Shown one piece after another: positions 53,130 through 61,850 of a stretch of 64,000 bases of DNA; the stretch's first letter is position 1; each line of letters starts with the position of its first letter. Below the pieces are notes generated by a model. That model saw nothing but the letters and a program-made list of their open reading frames with translations. It was not told the DNA's origin and did not search any database. The stretch lies in assembly GCF_900240245.1 (NCBI RefSeq), contig NZ_OESQ01000001.1:2430571-2494570 (forward strand). The letters are read 5' to 3'. Source of the stretch: Lachnoclostridium edouardi. GTDB taxonomy: Bacteria > Bacillota > Clostridia > Lachnospirales > Lachnospiraceae. Made by a program: the position numbers and the translations under genes.

Positions 53130-53193
53130 TCCCCCTTCAGTTATTTTATCTATTAGTATTAGAAAATTTGATGGCAGTCATTAAATATAAGTA

Positions 53194-53223
53194 TTGGCTT
53201 CCTGTAATATTCTGTAATATTAT
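53194..53223 (+). promoter_or_regulatory. Candidate gudD promoter with direct repeat
   Basis: TTGGCT (53194-53199) and TATTAT (53218-53223), 18-base spacer. The spacer holds a tandem CTGTAATATT repeat (53202-53221). A LysR site is likely in this gap, but no clear T-N11-A box was singled out. Confidence 0.35.
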
Positions 53224-53305
53224 TATAGCAAAATGACAACAGAATAAAAGCCGTAAAAACAGCAGAAAATGGATTTTTTGCAGCTTTAAAATTGAAGGAG
53301 GAAAA

Positions 53306-54661
53306 ATGGATCACAAAACAGAATATGGAACTCCTGTTATTACAGAGATGAAAGTAATTCCTGTAGCAGGCTACGACAGTATGTTAATGACTTTAAGCGG
53401 CGCCCACGCCCCTTATTTTACAAGAAACCTGGTAATTTTAAAGGACAGCGCCGGCCACACCGGAATCGGAGAAATTCACGGAGGAGATTACACCTGCGCA
53501 GCTTTAGAAAGCTGTATTCCTTTGGTAGAGGGGCAGCAGGTGGGAATGTACCGGAAGGTGTTAGACAATATCCACAAGGCGGCAAAACGGGCTGACGAGG
53601 ACGACGGAGAAGGAATTCAGAGTCTGGATATTAGTAAGCTGAAATTTGTAGTAAAAGCAGAGTGGGCCATTGAATGTGCAATGCTGGATCTTTTAGGCCA
53701 ATATTTAGGACTTCCTGTATGCGAGCTTTTAGGGGACGGAAAACAGAGAGATCAGGTAGAAACCTTAGGATATTTATTTTATGTCAGCGATAAAAACAAG
53801 GCAGATTTACCTTATATTGACGAAAGCGGCAGCCAGGACCCTTGGTTTCAGCTGCGCCGTCAGGAAATGCTGACGCCAGAAAGAATTGTGGAGCAGGCTC
53901 AGGTACTTCAGGAAAAATATGGTTTCAGAAACTTTAAGCTGAAAGGCGGAGTTTTAGCCGGAGCTGAGGAAATGGAAGCCATTAAAGCTTTAAAGAAAGC
54001 TTATCCTGACGGAAGAATTAACATTGATCCTAATGGAGCCTGGAGTTTAGACGAGGCAATAAAAATCTGTAAACCTATGGAAGGAATTCTTACATATATA
54101 GAAGATCCCTGCGGTCCTGAGGCAGGTTATTCCAGCAGAGAGATTATGGCTGAATTTAAGAATGCAGTGAACCTTCCTGTAGCAACCAATATGATTGCTA
54201 CTGACTGGAGACAGTTTTATCATGCGGCGGCTTTAAAGGCTGTGGATATTGTGCTGGCAGATCCTCATTTCTGGGGATTTGGAGGAAGCGTGCGCATGGC
54301 TCAGCTGTTAAATGACTGGGGACTTACATGGGGAAGCCATTCCAACAACCATTTTGATATTACGCTGACAGCCTTTGCCCACGTGGCAGCTGCAGCTCCA
54401 GGCACGCCTACAGCCTTAGATACTCATTGGATTTGGCAGGACGGACAGAATCTGCTTCTGGATACGCCTGAGATTAAAAACGGCTACTTAGAGGTTCCGA
54501 AAAAACCTGGTTTGGGTGTAACTATTAATATGGAAAGAGTAATGGAAGCAAATGCCTTGTACAAAAACCTGAAAAACCATGACAGAGATGATGCAGAGGC
54601 TATGCAGTTCTTAATTCCAGGATGGAAATTTGATTCTAAAAAACCAGCCTTAGTTCGATAA
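53306..54661 (+). CDS. gudD: Glucarate dehydratase
   Basis: 451 residues, the usual length. GudD-type enolase-superfamily residues are visible: Lys211 and Lys213 (FKLKGG), Asp241 (NIDPNGAW), Glu266 (IEDPCG), the ATNM segment and His345 (GSHSNNHF). It dehydrates D-glucarate (and often L-idarate) to 5-keto-4-deoxy-D-glucarate. It is flanked on both sides by LysR genes and followed by a TTT-type transporter that could import the diacid. Downstream steps may be done by the HpcH-like, garR and garK products. Confidence 0.95.
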   Translation: MDHKTEYGTPVITEMKVIPVAGYDSMLMTLSGAHAPYFTRNLVILKDSAGHTGIGEIHGGDYTCAALESCIPLVEGQQVGMYRKVLDNIHKAAKRADEDDGEGIQSLDISKLKFVVKAEWAIECAMLDLLGQYLGLPVCELLGDGKQRDQVETLGYLFYVSDKNKADLPYIDESGSQDPWFQLRRQEMLTPERIVEQAQVLQEKYGFRNFKLKGGVLAGAEEMEAIKALKKAYPDGRINIDPNGAWSLDEAIKICKPMEGILTYIEDPCGPEAGYSSREIMAEFKNAVNLPVATNMIATDWRQFYHAAALKAVDIVLADPHFWGFGGSVRMAQLLNDWGLTWGSHSNNHFDITLTAFAHVAAAAPGTPTALDTHWIWQDGQNLLLDTPEIKNGYLEVPKKPGLGVTINMERVMEANALYKNLKNHDRDDAEAMQFLIPGWKFDSKKPALVR

Positions 54662-54679
54662 GCCGGGCAATAAATAAAA

Positions 54680-54734
54680 GCGCCATATTTTACAAGCGGC
54701 AGGAAAATGCGGTTTGTAAAATGTGGCGTTTTTT
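54680..54734. terminator. Bidirectional terminator between gudD and lysR2
   Basis: GCGCCATATTTTACAAGC pairs with GGTTTGTAAAATGTGGCGT (a few mismatches) and is followed by TTTTTT; A-runs on the far side serve the converging lysR. Confidence 0.9.
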
Positions 54735-55626
54735 AATGAAAATAATTTTTCACAAAATCAAAAAATGCTTGTTCTGGTCTGTTGAGAACCAGATTTTTTC
54801 TGTGAACTAAAATATTGTAGCGATAAAGCTTAGGAGAAAGGGAATAATAATGAACAAGATTTTCCTGAGCTTTTCCGGAAACAGGTATAAAAGCTACGCC
54901 GGTTCCCTGGGCTACCATATCGCAGGTAAGCAAAAGTCCGTTTACCTCGCAGATGTGGGAGGGAGGAGAGGCGGAATATTGGGTAAACAGCCGGTTGGCC
55001 AGATGGCGGTTGGCAGAACCCTTTCGCGACAGCAGAAAATTATCATTATAAAAGCTGGACATCAGCTCCTTCTGGGATATTTCCGCTCCTGGATGAGACT
55101 GACAGTAAGGGTGGTTTTTAGGCACGGCAAATAAAACCTCCTCCTCCCGAAGCAGCTCTGTGGTGTCGTCCAGCTCGTCCTTAGAGTCCACAGAAATTAA
55201 AGCAAAATCTACTTTCCCGTCGGCAATCTCTTTTTCCAGGAAAATGATTTCTGTCTGAGACAATTCAAACGTTACATCCGGAAAAGCCTCCCTGAACTGA
55301 GGGATAACATCTGCAAATAATCTGTTGCCCCAAAGAGAGGTGGTGGAAATGACAATGTGAGCCTTGTGGTCCAGATCAGATATGTTTTTATACAGCTGCT
55401 TTTTAATCTCCACCACATTTTGAGCCGCCTCCACATACAGCTGGCCTGCAGGCGTGAGAAGCAGTTCGTTTTTGGCGCGGAGGAAAAGAGGAGTTCCCAC
55501 ATCCTGTTCCAGTTTTGACAGATAATAGCTGAGAGAGGACTGGGATACAAACAGCTTTTCAGCGGCTTTTGTCATATTTTTTTCTTCTGCAATCGCAATA
55601 ATGTAGGTTAAATACTTTATATCCAA
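54733..55626 (-). CDS. LysR-family transcriptional regulator, paralogue
   Basis: 297 residues; TTG start at 55626 with AAGGAGATAAC upstream. LysR helix-turn-helix NMTKAAEKLFVSQSSLSYYL (about 17-36), then the effector domain. It is divergent from the tctC gene over about 220 bp, so it likely controls the TctCBA-aldolase-dehydrogenase operon, while its paralogue faces gudD. Confidence 0.88.
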   Translation of the reverse strand: MDIKYLTYIIAIAEEKNMTKAAEKLFVSQSSLSYYLSKLEQDVGTPLFLRAKNELLLTPAGQLYVEAAQNVVEIKKQLYKNISDLDHKAHIVISTTSLWGNRLFADVIPQFREAFPDVTFELSQTEIIFLEKEIADGKVDFALISVDSKDELDDTTELLREEEVLFAVPKNHPYCQSHPGAEISQKELMSSFYNDNFLLSRKGSANRHLANRLFTQYSASPPSHICEVNGLLLTCDMVAQGTGVAFIPVSGKAQENLVHYYSLSPKLYRYNILVHRKNLVLNRPEQAFFDFVKNYFH

Positions 55627-55751
55627 ATTGTTATCTCCTTAGCAATCTTTGTGCCAATCGAAAAATTCTATTAAGGTTATCAAAGTTATATATTGGAAAA
55701 AATAAATAGATTATGATATAAATAAACCATGGTTGCTGTACAAAATAGACA

Positions 55752-55778
55752 GTTCTGCAGAACAATCCATGGTATAAT
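55752..55778 (+). promoter_or_regulatory. Candidate LysR site and promoter of the tct operon
   Basis: Palindrome GTTCTGCAGAAC (55752-55763) followed by an extended -10, TGGTATAAT (TATAAT at 55773-55778). Flanking CCATGG repeats add symmetry. The palindrome takes the place of a -35 box, which suits LysR activation. Confidence 0.45.
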
Positions 55779-55845
55779 TTCATTTTTATTTTACATTAGG
55801 TAGTATAGCATATACAGTTGAAAAAAGCAAAAATTGGAGGATGTT

Positions 55846-56901
55846 ATGAGAAAGAAAATTGTAAGTATAATTGTTGGCACTGCCATGGCAGTTTCTATGT
55901 TGGCAGGCTGCGGCTCTAAGGAGGAGGCTCCGACAACAGCTCAAACTGAGGCAAAGGCAGATGAGGGAGAAGCAGGCGGCGCAAGCGGGGAAGCTTCCCA
56001 GGAAGGCGGATATGAATTTAAAGATACTATCACACTGATCTGTCCGGTAAAGGCCGGCGGCGACACAGACAGAAACGCCCGGGTGCTGGCTCAGTACATG
56101 CAGAAGTATGCAGGCGTCAATGTAGTTGTAAAAAATGTAGACGGCGGAGCCACTGTTATGGGAATGCAGGAATGTCTGGACGCTAAGCCGGACGGCACTA
56201 CATTGGTGGTAAACGGAACAGACTTGTTTGTGCCTTATATGCAGGGCAGCTCCCAGATTAATATTGACAGCTTTAAAACAGTGGCGATTCCTGTAATTGA
56301 TAATACAACTGTTTTAGCAGTGAACAAAAACTCTGGATGGAATACATTAGAAGACCTTCTGAAGGCTTCTCAGGCAGAGCCAAACAGTATTGAATACGGC
56401 GGAAAAATCGGCGCTTCCAATCAGATTTGCGGAATTGCAATGAACAAAGAATGGGACGCTAATCTGAAGTTTGTAGATGTTGGAAATAACGCTGCAAAGC
56501 TGACGGCGTTGTTAGGCGAGCAGACAGATGTTATTAATATTTCTTATGCCTTAGCTACTGATTACTTTACAACAGGCGAATTTATTCCACTGTGCCTTTT
56601 AGGAGCTGAGAAGAATGAACTGCTTGCAGATGTTCCCATGGCCTCTGACTACGGCTTAAAGGACGTAGACTTCAGCAAGTTTTTCTGGGTTGGAACAGGA
56701 CCTGAGGTTCCGGACGAAACAGTAGAGGCTTTAGCAGATGTAGTTAAAAAAGCAACAGAAGATCCGGAATTTATTTCCTCTATGGAAAGCTACTATCTGA
56801 CAGTAGACTTTATGGCGGGAAAAGAAGCCCAGGAGTTTGCAAATCAAATGTATGAGACAGGTCTTCTGCCATATAAGGACGCATTCTTACAGCAGCAGTA
56901 A
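55846..56901 (+). CDS. tctC: Tripartite tricarboxylate transporter binding lipoprotein (TctC)
   Basis: 351 residues from the ATG at 55846 (TGGAGG upstream). Lipobox MLAGC, Cys22, then an acidic/alanine linker. TctC/BUG-family blocks: LICPVKAGGDTDRNARVLA (about 61-79), VVVKNVDGGATVMG and GEQTDVINISYA. It binds a di- or tricarboxylate outside the cell; next to gudD, a hexarate such as glucarate is plausible. A hairpin separates it from tctB. Confidence 0.9.
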   Translation: MRKKIVSIIVGTAMAVSMLAGCGSKEEAPTTAQTEAKADEGEAGGASGEASQEGGYEFKDTITLICPVKAGGDTDRNARVLAQYMQKYAGVNVVVKNVDGGATVMGMQECLDAKPDGTTLVVNGTDLFVPYMQGSSQINIDSFKTVAIPVIDNTTVLAVNKNSGWNTLEDLLKASQAEPNSIEYGGKIGASNQICGIAMNKEWDANLKFVDVGNNAAKLTALLGEQTDVINISYALATDYFTTGEFIPLCLLGAEKNELLADVPMASDYGLKDVDFSKFFWVGTGPEVPDETVEALADVVKKATEDPEFISSMESYYLTVDFMAGKEAQEFANQMYETGLLPYKDAFLQQQ

Positions 56902-56924
56902 TACACATTTTATAGAAAAATGAG

Positions 56925-56960
56925 GGGACGGAGGCGTGAAAATACGTTCCGTTCCTTTTT
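56925..56960 (+). terminator. Intercistronic hairpin between tctC and tctB
   Basis: GGGACGGAGGCGT pairs with ACGTTCCGTTCC (one bulge, G-U pairs) and is followed by TTTTT. It can end most transcripts after tctC, giving more binding protein than membrane subunits. Confidence 0.75.
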
Positions 56961-57001
56961 CTTGATTTATAGGAAACTAAATAACTAGAAGGAGATTAAT
57001 A

Positions 57002-57499
57002 ATGAAAGAAAAACGCAGTGATATTTTTTCAGCAGTGGCATTTTTCCTGTTTGCAGTATTTGTGTACGTAGGTTCTTACTGGATTCCCGCCACCACATCC
57101 GACATCCTGGGCTCCCGGTTTTTCCCTAAAGCAGTGGCTGTTTTAATAGGAATTCTGGCTGTGATGCAGATTGTATTATCTGTTTCTAATATGAAAAAGC
57201 TTCCCGCCAAAGAAAGTGAAAAAACGGAAAAGAAAGAAGGAAAGGGAATTAACAAGCCTTTATTCCTTACAACAGCCGCTTTATTTGTTTATTATGTGCT
57301 GGTTCTTCAAATCGGCTTTACCATCACTTCTATACTGTATCTGTTATTTGAGGGGGCTGTGCTGATGCAGAAGGAGGACTTAAAAAATAAAAAGAAGATG
57401 ACAATTCTTGTGCTGGTAGCTGTAATTGTTCCAATTTTTATTAACACTATTTTCTGGAAGGTATTCAGCATTGCGTTGCCGGCCGGCGCTTTATTCTAA
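57002..57499 (+). CDS. tctB: TTT transporter small membrane subunit (TctB)
   Basis: 165 residues with four hydrophobic segments and the usual TctB start (FSAVAFFLFAVFVYVGSYWIP) followed by a short charged loop (about 63-80). It is the partner of TctA, 18 bp downstream. Confidence 0.87.
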   Translation: MKEKRSDIFSAVAFFLFAVFVYVGSYWIPATTSDILGSRFFPKAVAVLIGILAVMQIVLSVSNMKKLPAKESEKTEKKEGKGINKPLFLTTAALFVYYVLVLQIGFTITSILYLLFEGAVLMQKEDLKNKKKMTILVLVAVIVPIFINTIFWKVFSIALPAGALF

Positions 57500-57517
57500 T
57501 AGAGGAGGAGACTTATA

Positions 57518-59017
57518 ATGGAATTACTCCAGGGATTTCAGGATATTTTTAATTTGACAACCTTGCTGCTGATGTTAGGCGGTGTATTTGGAGGGCTGGT
57601 AATCGGCGCTCTTCCAGGACTTTCCGCATTTACTGCCTTGGCAATTATGCTTCCATTTACATTTGGAATGGACCCTGTAAACGGAATCTCTTTTCTGATG
57701 GCCATTTATGTGGGAGGCTGCTCCGGCGGTTTGATTTCTGCTATTTTGCTGGGCATACCAGGCACCCCCTCGTCTATTGCAACATGCTTTGACGGTTTCC
57801 CTATGGCCAAAAACGGGGAAGCTAAGAAAGCCTTAGGCACAGCTGTTTTATTCTCCTTTATCGGTGGAATTTTTGGCGCCTTAGTGCTGTCCTTTGTAGG
57901 GCCATACATTGCAAGAGTGGCATTAAAATTTAGTTCATATGACTATTTTGCAATTATTCTTTTTGCTTTAACTACTGTTTCCGCTCTTTCAGAGGGAAGT
58001 ATGATTAAGGGTCTGCTGTCCTGCCTTCTGGGAATTTCTTTAGGATTTGTGGGAACTGACAGTTTAAGCTCTTACTACCGCTATACCTTTGGAATTAACA
58101 AGCTGGCTAATGGATTTAACCTGGTTCCAGTATTAATCGGTTTATTTGCTGTATCTCAGATTATGATTACAGCCAGGGATAAAGCCCATTCCGCCCAGGT
58201 AGTGTCTATTACTAATGTGCCGCAGAAAAAGGTAAAGGGCTTTGGACTGAGCATGAAGGAGTTTTTATTCCACATGAAGACAGCTATTCCCTGCGCTATT
58301 ATTGGACTGGTAATCGGTATTCTTCCCGGCTTAGGAGGAAATGTAAGTAACTTAATGGCGTATTCTTATGCTAAGAAAACTTCTAAATATCCTGAAAAAT
58401 TCGGAACAGGTATTCCCGACGGCGTGGTGGCTTCAGAGACAGCCAACAACGCTACTGTAGGCGGAGCTGTTATTATTCTTTTAACCTTAGGTATTCCGGG
58501 AGATAATGCAACCTCCATTATCCTGGCCGGCTTCCAGATGCACGATGTAACCCCGGGACCGCTTTTATTTAAAACAAGCGGCGAGCTGGTATATGCTATT
58601 TTAGCCGCGTTTATTCTGGCCAATGTAATGTTCTTCATTATGGAATATTTTGGACTTCCTATTTTTACTAAAATGTTGTCCGTGCCGTCCACATTATTGC
58701 TGCCAGTAGTAATTGTGTGCTGCTTTGTAGGCTCCTACTGCGCAAATAACAACAGCCTGGACATTTTAATTATGGTTTTATTCGGCTTATTAGGATATGT
58801 TTTGAAAAAATATAAATACCCGCTGGCCCCTCTTGTTGTAGGATTTATTTTGGCCCCGTTGTTGGAGACCTATTTAAGGCGTTCCCTGATGAAAACAGAC
58901 GGAAGCTTCCTGCCGATTATTCAGTCCCCTATTGCTGCAGTATTCCTTATTTGCACAGTAATTGCAGTTGTATATACAGCTATAGGTGAAATAAAAAAGG
59001 CAAGACAGGCCGCATAA
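57518..59017 (+). CDS. tctA: TTT transporter large membrane subunit (TctA)
   Basis: 499 residues with about ten to twelve membrane segments. TctA blocks: GALPGLSAFTALAIMLPFTF (about 31-50), GGCSGGLISAILLGIPGTPS (about 66-85) and the repeated half GILPGLGGNVSNLMAYS with ETANNATVGGAVI. It carries out the cation-coupled uptake of the TctC ligand. Confidence 0.94.
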   Translation: MELLQGFQDIFNLTTLLLMLGGVFGGLVIGALPGLSAFTALAIMLPFTFGMDPVNGISFLMAIYVGGCSGGLISAILLGIPGTPSSIATCFDGFPMAKNGEAKKALGTAVLFSFIGGIFGALVLSFVGPYIARVALKFSSYDYFAIILFALTTVSALSEGSMIKGLLSCLLGISLGFVGTDSLSSYYRYTFGINKLANGFNLVPVLIGLFAVSQIMITARDKAHSAQVVSITNVPQKKVKGFGLSMKEFLFHMKTAIPCAIIGLVIGILPGLGGNVSNLMAYSYAKKTSKYPEKFGTGIPDGVVASETANNATVGGAVIILLTLGIPGDNATSIILAGFQMHDVTPGPLLFKTSGELVYAILAAFILANVMFFIMEYFGLPIFTKMLSVPSTLLLPVVIVCCFVGSYCANNNSLDILIMVLFGLLGYVLKKYKYPLAPLVVGFILAPLLETYLRRSLMKTDGSFLPIIQSPIAAVFLICTVIAVVYTAIGEIKKARQAA

Positions 59018-59037
59018 AGAAAAGGAGAGAGGCGAAT

Positions 59038-59844
59038 ATGTATTATAAAAATCAATTCCGGCAGCTGCTAAATGACAGGGCGGGAACAGTGGGAACCAGA
59101 CTTCATTCTACATGGCCCATTGTGACAGAAGCAGTAGGAGCCTTGGGAAAATACGATTATATTGAATTTACAGCAGAATATGCTCCTTATAATCAATATG
59201 ATTTGGAAAATATTGTTCGGGCCGCAGAAGTTCACCACATGATGAGTATGATAAAGGTGGACTACCAAAATAGAGGATTTGTGGCCCAGAAGGCTGTGGC
59301 CTCTGGTTTCCAGTCTGTATTATTTACAGATCATACCTCCCCGGAGGAAGTAGAGGAAACTATTAAGCTGATTCTGCCTAAGTGCCCTGCATACAACGGA
59401 AAAATGGGATACGCCAACAGAAGATGGATTGGATATCAAAGTACAGCCACCCAGGAGGAATATGCCCAGATGGCCGCTGAGACGGTAAAAGCATTTATGA
59501 TTGAGAAAAAAGAGGCGGTAGATTGTATTGAAGAAATCTGCAGCGTTCCCGGAATTGATATGATACAGTTTGGGCCAAATGATTTTGCATTAAGCTCTGG
59601 ATTTAATATGAGAGATGACAAAAAAAGGGTGCAGGCCGCAGAAAAAAAGGTAATAGAAACTGCAATCAGCCACGGAATACGCCCCAGATGTGAGTTAAAC
59701 AGCGCAGAGGAGGCCAGATATTATCTGGATTTAGGGGTAAAGGATTTCAGCATTGGTCTGGAATTAAGGATTCTTCAAAATTTCCTGGCAGACCAGGGGG
59801 ACCGGCTTTTAAATTTAATGGCAGAACAAGGTTTAATCAGATAA
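59038..59844 (+). CDS. HpcH/HpaI-like aldolase-family protein with altered active site
   Basis: 268 residues, phosphoenolpyruvate/pyruvate-type barrel of the HpcH/HpaI family. Metal ligands are kept: Glu156 (MIEKKEAVD) and Asp182 (QFGPNDFALSSG). The catalytic His of the usual DGEHAP motif is Tyr48 (TAEYAPYN), and the conserved Arg of the VVRP motif appears as Lys73 (SMIKVDY). A normal pyruvate aldolase of the GarL type is therefore uncertain; it may be a lyase with shifted chemistry. It sits between TctA and an Ldh-family dehydrogenase in the same operon. Confidence 0.72.
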   Translation: MYYKNQFRQLLNDRAGTVGTRLHSTWPIVTEAVGALGKYDYIEFTAEYAPYNQYDLENIVRAAEVHHMMSMIKVDYQNRGFVAQKAVASGFQSVLFTDHTSPEEVEETIKLILPKCPAYNGKMGYANRRWIGYQSTATQEEYAQMAAETVKAFMIEKKEAVDCIEEICSVPGIDMIQFGPNDFALSSGFNMRDDKKRVQAAEKKVIETAISHGIRPRCELNSAEEARYYLDLGVKDFSIGLELRILQNFLADQGDRLLNLMAEQGLIR

Positions 59845-59864
59845 ACAGCTTAGAGGAGAAAATT

Positions 59865-60875
59865 ATGAGATTATCATTTGAAGAAATAGAAAGCCAAATT
59901 AAACGGGTTTTTATGAAATATGGAATGACAGAGGAAAAGGCCGATATCTGCGCCAGAGTCCATACAGAATCTACATATGACGGAATTTATTCCCACGGCA
60001 CCGGAAGAGTGGCCAGGTTTGTGGATTACATTAAAAAAGGCTGGGTGGACATTCAGGCTGATCCTACTTTAGAAAGAGACTGCGGCGCCATCAGAATTTA
60101 TAACGGAAACATGGGCCCAGGCGTTTTAAACGCAATGTACGGCGTAGAAGAAGGGATGAAGCTGGCCAGCCAGTACGGAATCGGAATGGTAGGATTAAAA
60201 AATACTACTCACTGGATGAGAGGCGGCAGCTACGGACTTTACGCGGCAAACCGCGGCTACATTGCTATTATGTGGACTAATACAGAATCTGTTATGCCTC
60301 CCTGGGGTGCAAAGGAGTGCCGTTTAGGCAATAATCCTTTTGTTATGGCAGTGCCGGGAGCAGATGGAAGAGAGCCAATGATGTTGGATATGGCTATTTC
60401 CCAATATGCTTATGGAAAGCTGGCTATGCTTAGATTGGCTGGAAAAAAACTGCCTTTTCCAGGAGGATTTGATGAGGATGGAAATATTACAGATGATCCA
60501 GGCACCATTGAAAAAACAAGAAGAATGCTTCCTATTGGATATTGGAAGGGCTCCAGCTTTTCCTTTATGCTGGATTTAGTGGCAACCCTTCTCACAGACG
60601 GCATTGGTGCCTCTGATTTAGACCATGTGGGAAAAGGAAGCTGCGGAGGCGCTTCCCAGGTAATGATTCTTATTGACCCTAAGAAAACTGTAGACGGAGA
60701 AAGAATGGGGGAGGAAATTGAAAAAGCAGTAAAGCATTTAAAGGGAGCTGCTTTAGCAGAACATTCTACTGGAATTTTCGCCCCGGGGGACGATTATATT
60801 AACTTTCGCAAAGAGCACGACGAAAAAGGAATTTTTGTGGAAGACGTTATTTGGAATGAAATTCTTTCTCTGTAA
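59865..60875 (+). CDS. Malate/L-lactate dehydrogenase-family (Ldh_2) oxidoreductase
   Basis: 336 residues. Ldh_2 signature: DGIYSHGTGRVARFVDYI (about 44-61, catalytic His), then TTHWMRGGSYGLYAANRGYI and the NNPFVMAVPG block. The family includes ureidoglycolate, 2,3-diketo-L-gulonate and sulfolactate dehydrogenases that use NAD(P)H on 2-keto/2-hydroxy acids. Here it should reduce or oxidise a sugar-acid intermediate made by the neighbouring lyases. Confidence 0.85.
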   Translation: MRLSFEEIESQIKRVFMKYGMTEEKADICARVHTESTYDGIYSHGTGRVARFVDYIKKGWVDIQADPTLERDCGAIRIYNGNMGPGVLNAMYGVEEGMKLASQYGIGMVGLKNTTHWMRGGSYGLYAANRGYIAIMWTNTESVMPPWGAKECRLGNNPFVMAVPGADGREPMMLDMAISQYAYGKLAMLRLAGKKLPFPGGFDEDGNITDDPGTIEKTRRMLPIGYWKGSSFSFMLDLVATLLTDGIGASDLDHVGKGSCGGASQVMILIDPKKTVDGERMGEEIEKAVKHLKGAALAEHSTGIFAPGDDYINFRKEHDEKGIFVEDVIWNEILSL

Positions 60876-60916
60876 CAGGATACAGGATACAAAATAAATA
60901 AGAAGGGGGCGGCATA

Positions 60917-61645
60917 TTGAAGGAAGAAAAGCTAAGTCATGCAGAAGAAATTCAGATTATGAAAGAGCTGGAACAATTTGATACGCCTACAATTACTAAC
61001 GTGGTGGCTACATATCCTGCCAACCAGCTGTGCCTTGGCCTGTATAATCCGCAGGAAATTAACTGGTATACAGATAATAGTTTAAGATGTTTATATCCGG
61101 AATTAGGGGCCAGATGTGGATATGGAGCTACGGCAGTATATGGAATGCCAGATCCGGCCTTTCAAAATTTGAAATTTGTACATGTTTTGAGAGGAATTGC
61201 AGAGGCCGCAGAGACAGGCGGGCCGGTAATTTTAGTTTTAAAAGAAAATTTTTCTGAAAAAATGAAAAATAAAAATGCCATAATCGGCGGAAATATGATG
61301 ACTGCCTTTAAACAGCTGGGAGTAGTGGGAGTAATCGGGGACGCCCCAGCCAGAGATACAGATGAAATGCGTCCCTTAAAGATACAGTGTATGTTCCCCG
61401 GAACTGTGGCAGGCCACGGCAGTCTGGCCGTCCAGGCAGTCAACGTGCCTGTAACTGTAAGCGGCATGGATCTCTCCCCTATGGAAGTAATTCATATGGA
61501 TGAAAGCGGAGCCGTAAAATTTCCGCGAAGGTATTTAAAAGAAGTATTAGAAAGAGCAAAAAAGATGAGAGCTCTGGACGAAGAAAAACAGAAAAAAATG
61601 AGAACCATGACAGATCCTGAAGAATTGGCGGCTGCTATGGGCTGA
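60917..61645 (+). CDS. RraA-like family protein (HMG/CHA aldolase-type)
   Basis: 242 residues with a TTG start after AAGGGGGCGG. The RraA/aldolase core is visible: GGNMMTAFKQLGVVGVIGDA (about 116-135) followed by PARDTDEM with the Arg-Asp pair used in 4-hydroxy-4-methyl-2-oxoglutarate aldolases. Many such proteins cleave or decarboxylate 2-keto diacids; others bind RNase E. The operon context favours the enzyme role. Confidence 0.8.
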   Translation: MKEEKLSHAEEIQIMKELEQFDTPTITNVVATYPANQLCLGLYNPQEINWYTDNSLRCLYPELGARCGYGATAVYGMPDPAFQNLKFVHVLRGIAEAAETGGPVILVLKENFSEKMKNKNAIIGGNMMTAFKQLGVVGVIGDAPARDTDEMRPLKIQCMFPGTVAGHGSLAVQAVNVPVTVSGMDLSPMEVIHMDESGAVKFPRRYLKEVLERAKKMRALDEEKQKKMRTMTDPEELAAAMG

Positions 61646-61654
61646 TTTCAAAAG

Positions 61655-61746
61655 CCACTCGTTTACAGATTGAACCGACCTCCCAATCGTTAGATTTTTA
61701 GTCTAACTTTTGGGGGGCGGTTCATGTGCTGGACGGGTGGTTTTTT
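61655..61746 (+). terminator. Nested double-stem terminator closing the tct operon
   Basis: An inner stem (TGAACCG at 61671 with CGGTTCA ending 61724, plus GTTAGA/TCTAAC) is enclosed by an outer stem CCACTCG (61655-61661) / CGGGTGG (61734-61740), followed by TTTTTT. Confidence 0.8.
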
Positions 61747-61850
61747 AGTTTCTGTGCTCTGCCATGGGGCGGCCGGCTTTAGGCGGGAAAAAGGGGGTTG
61801 GATTTGAAAATGAAATCAGGTATACTGGATAAGGTAAGGAGGACTAAGAA

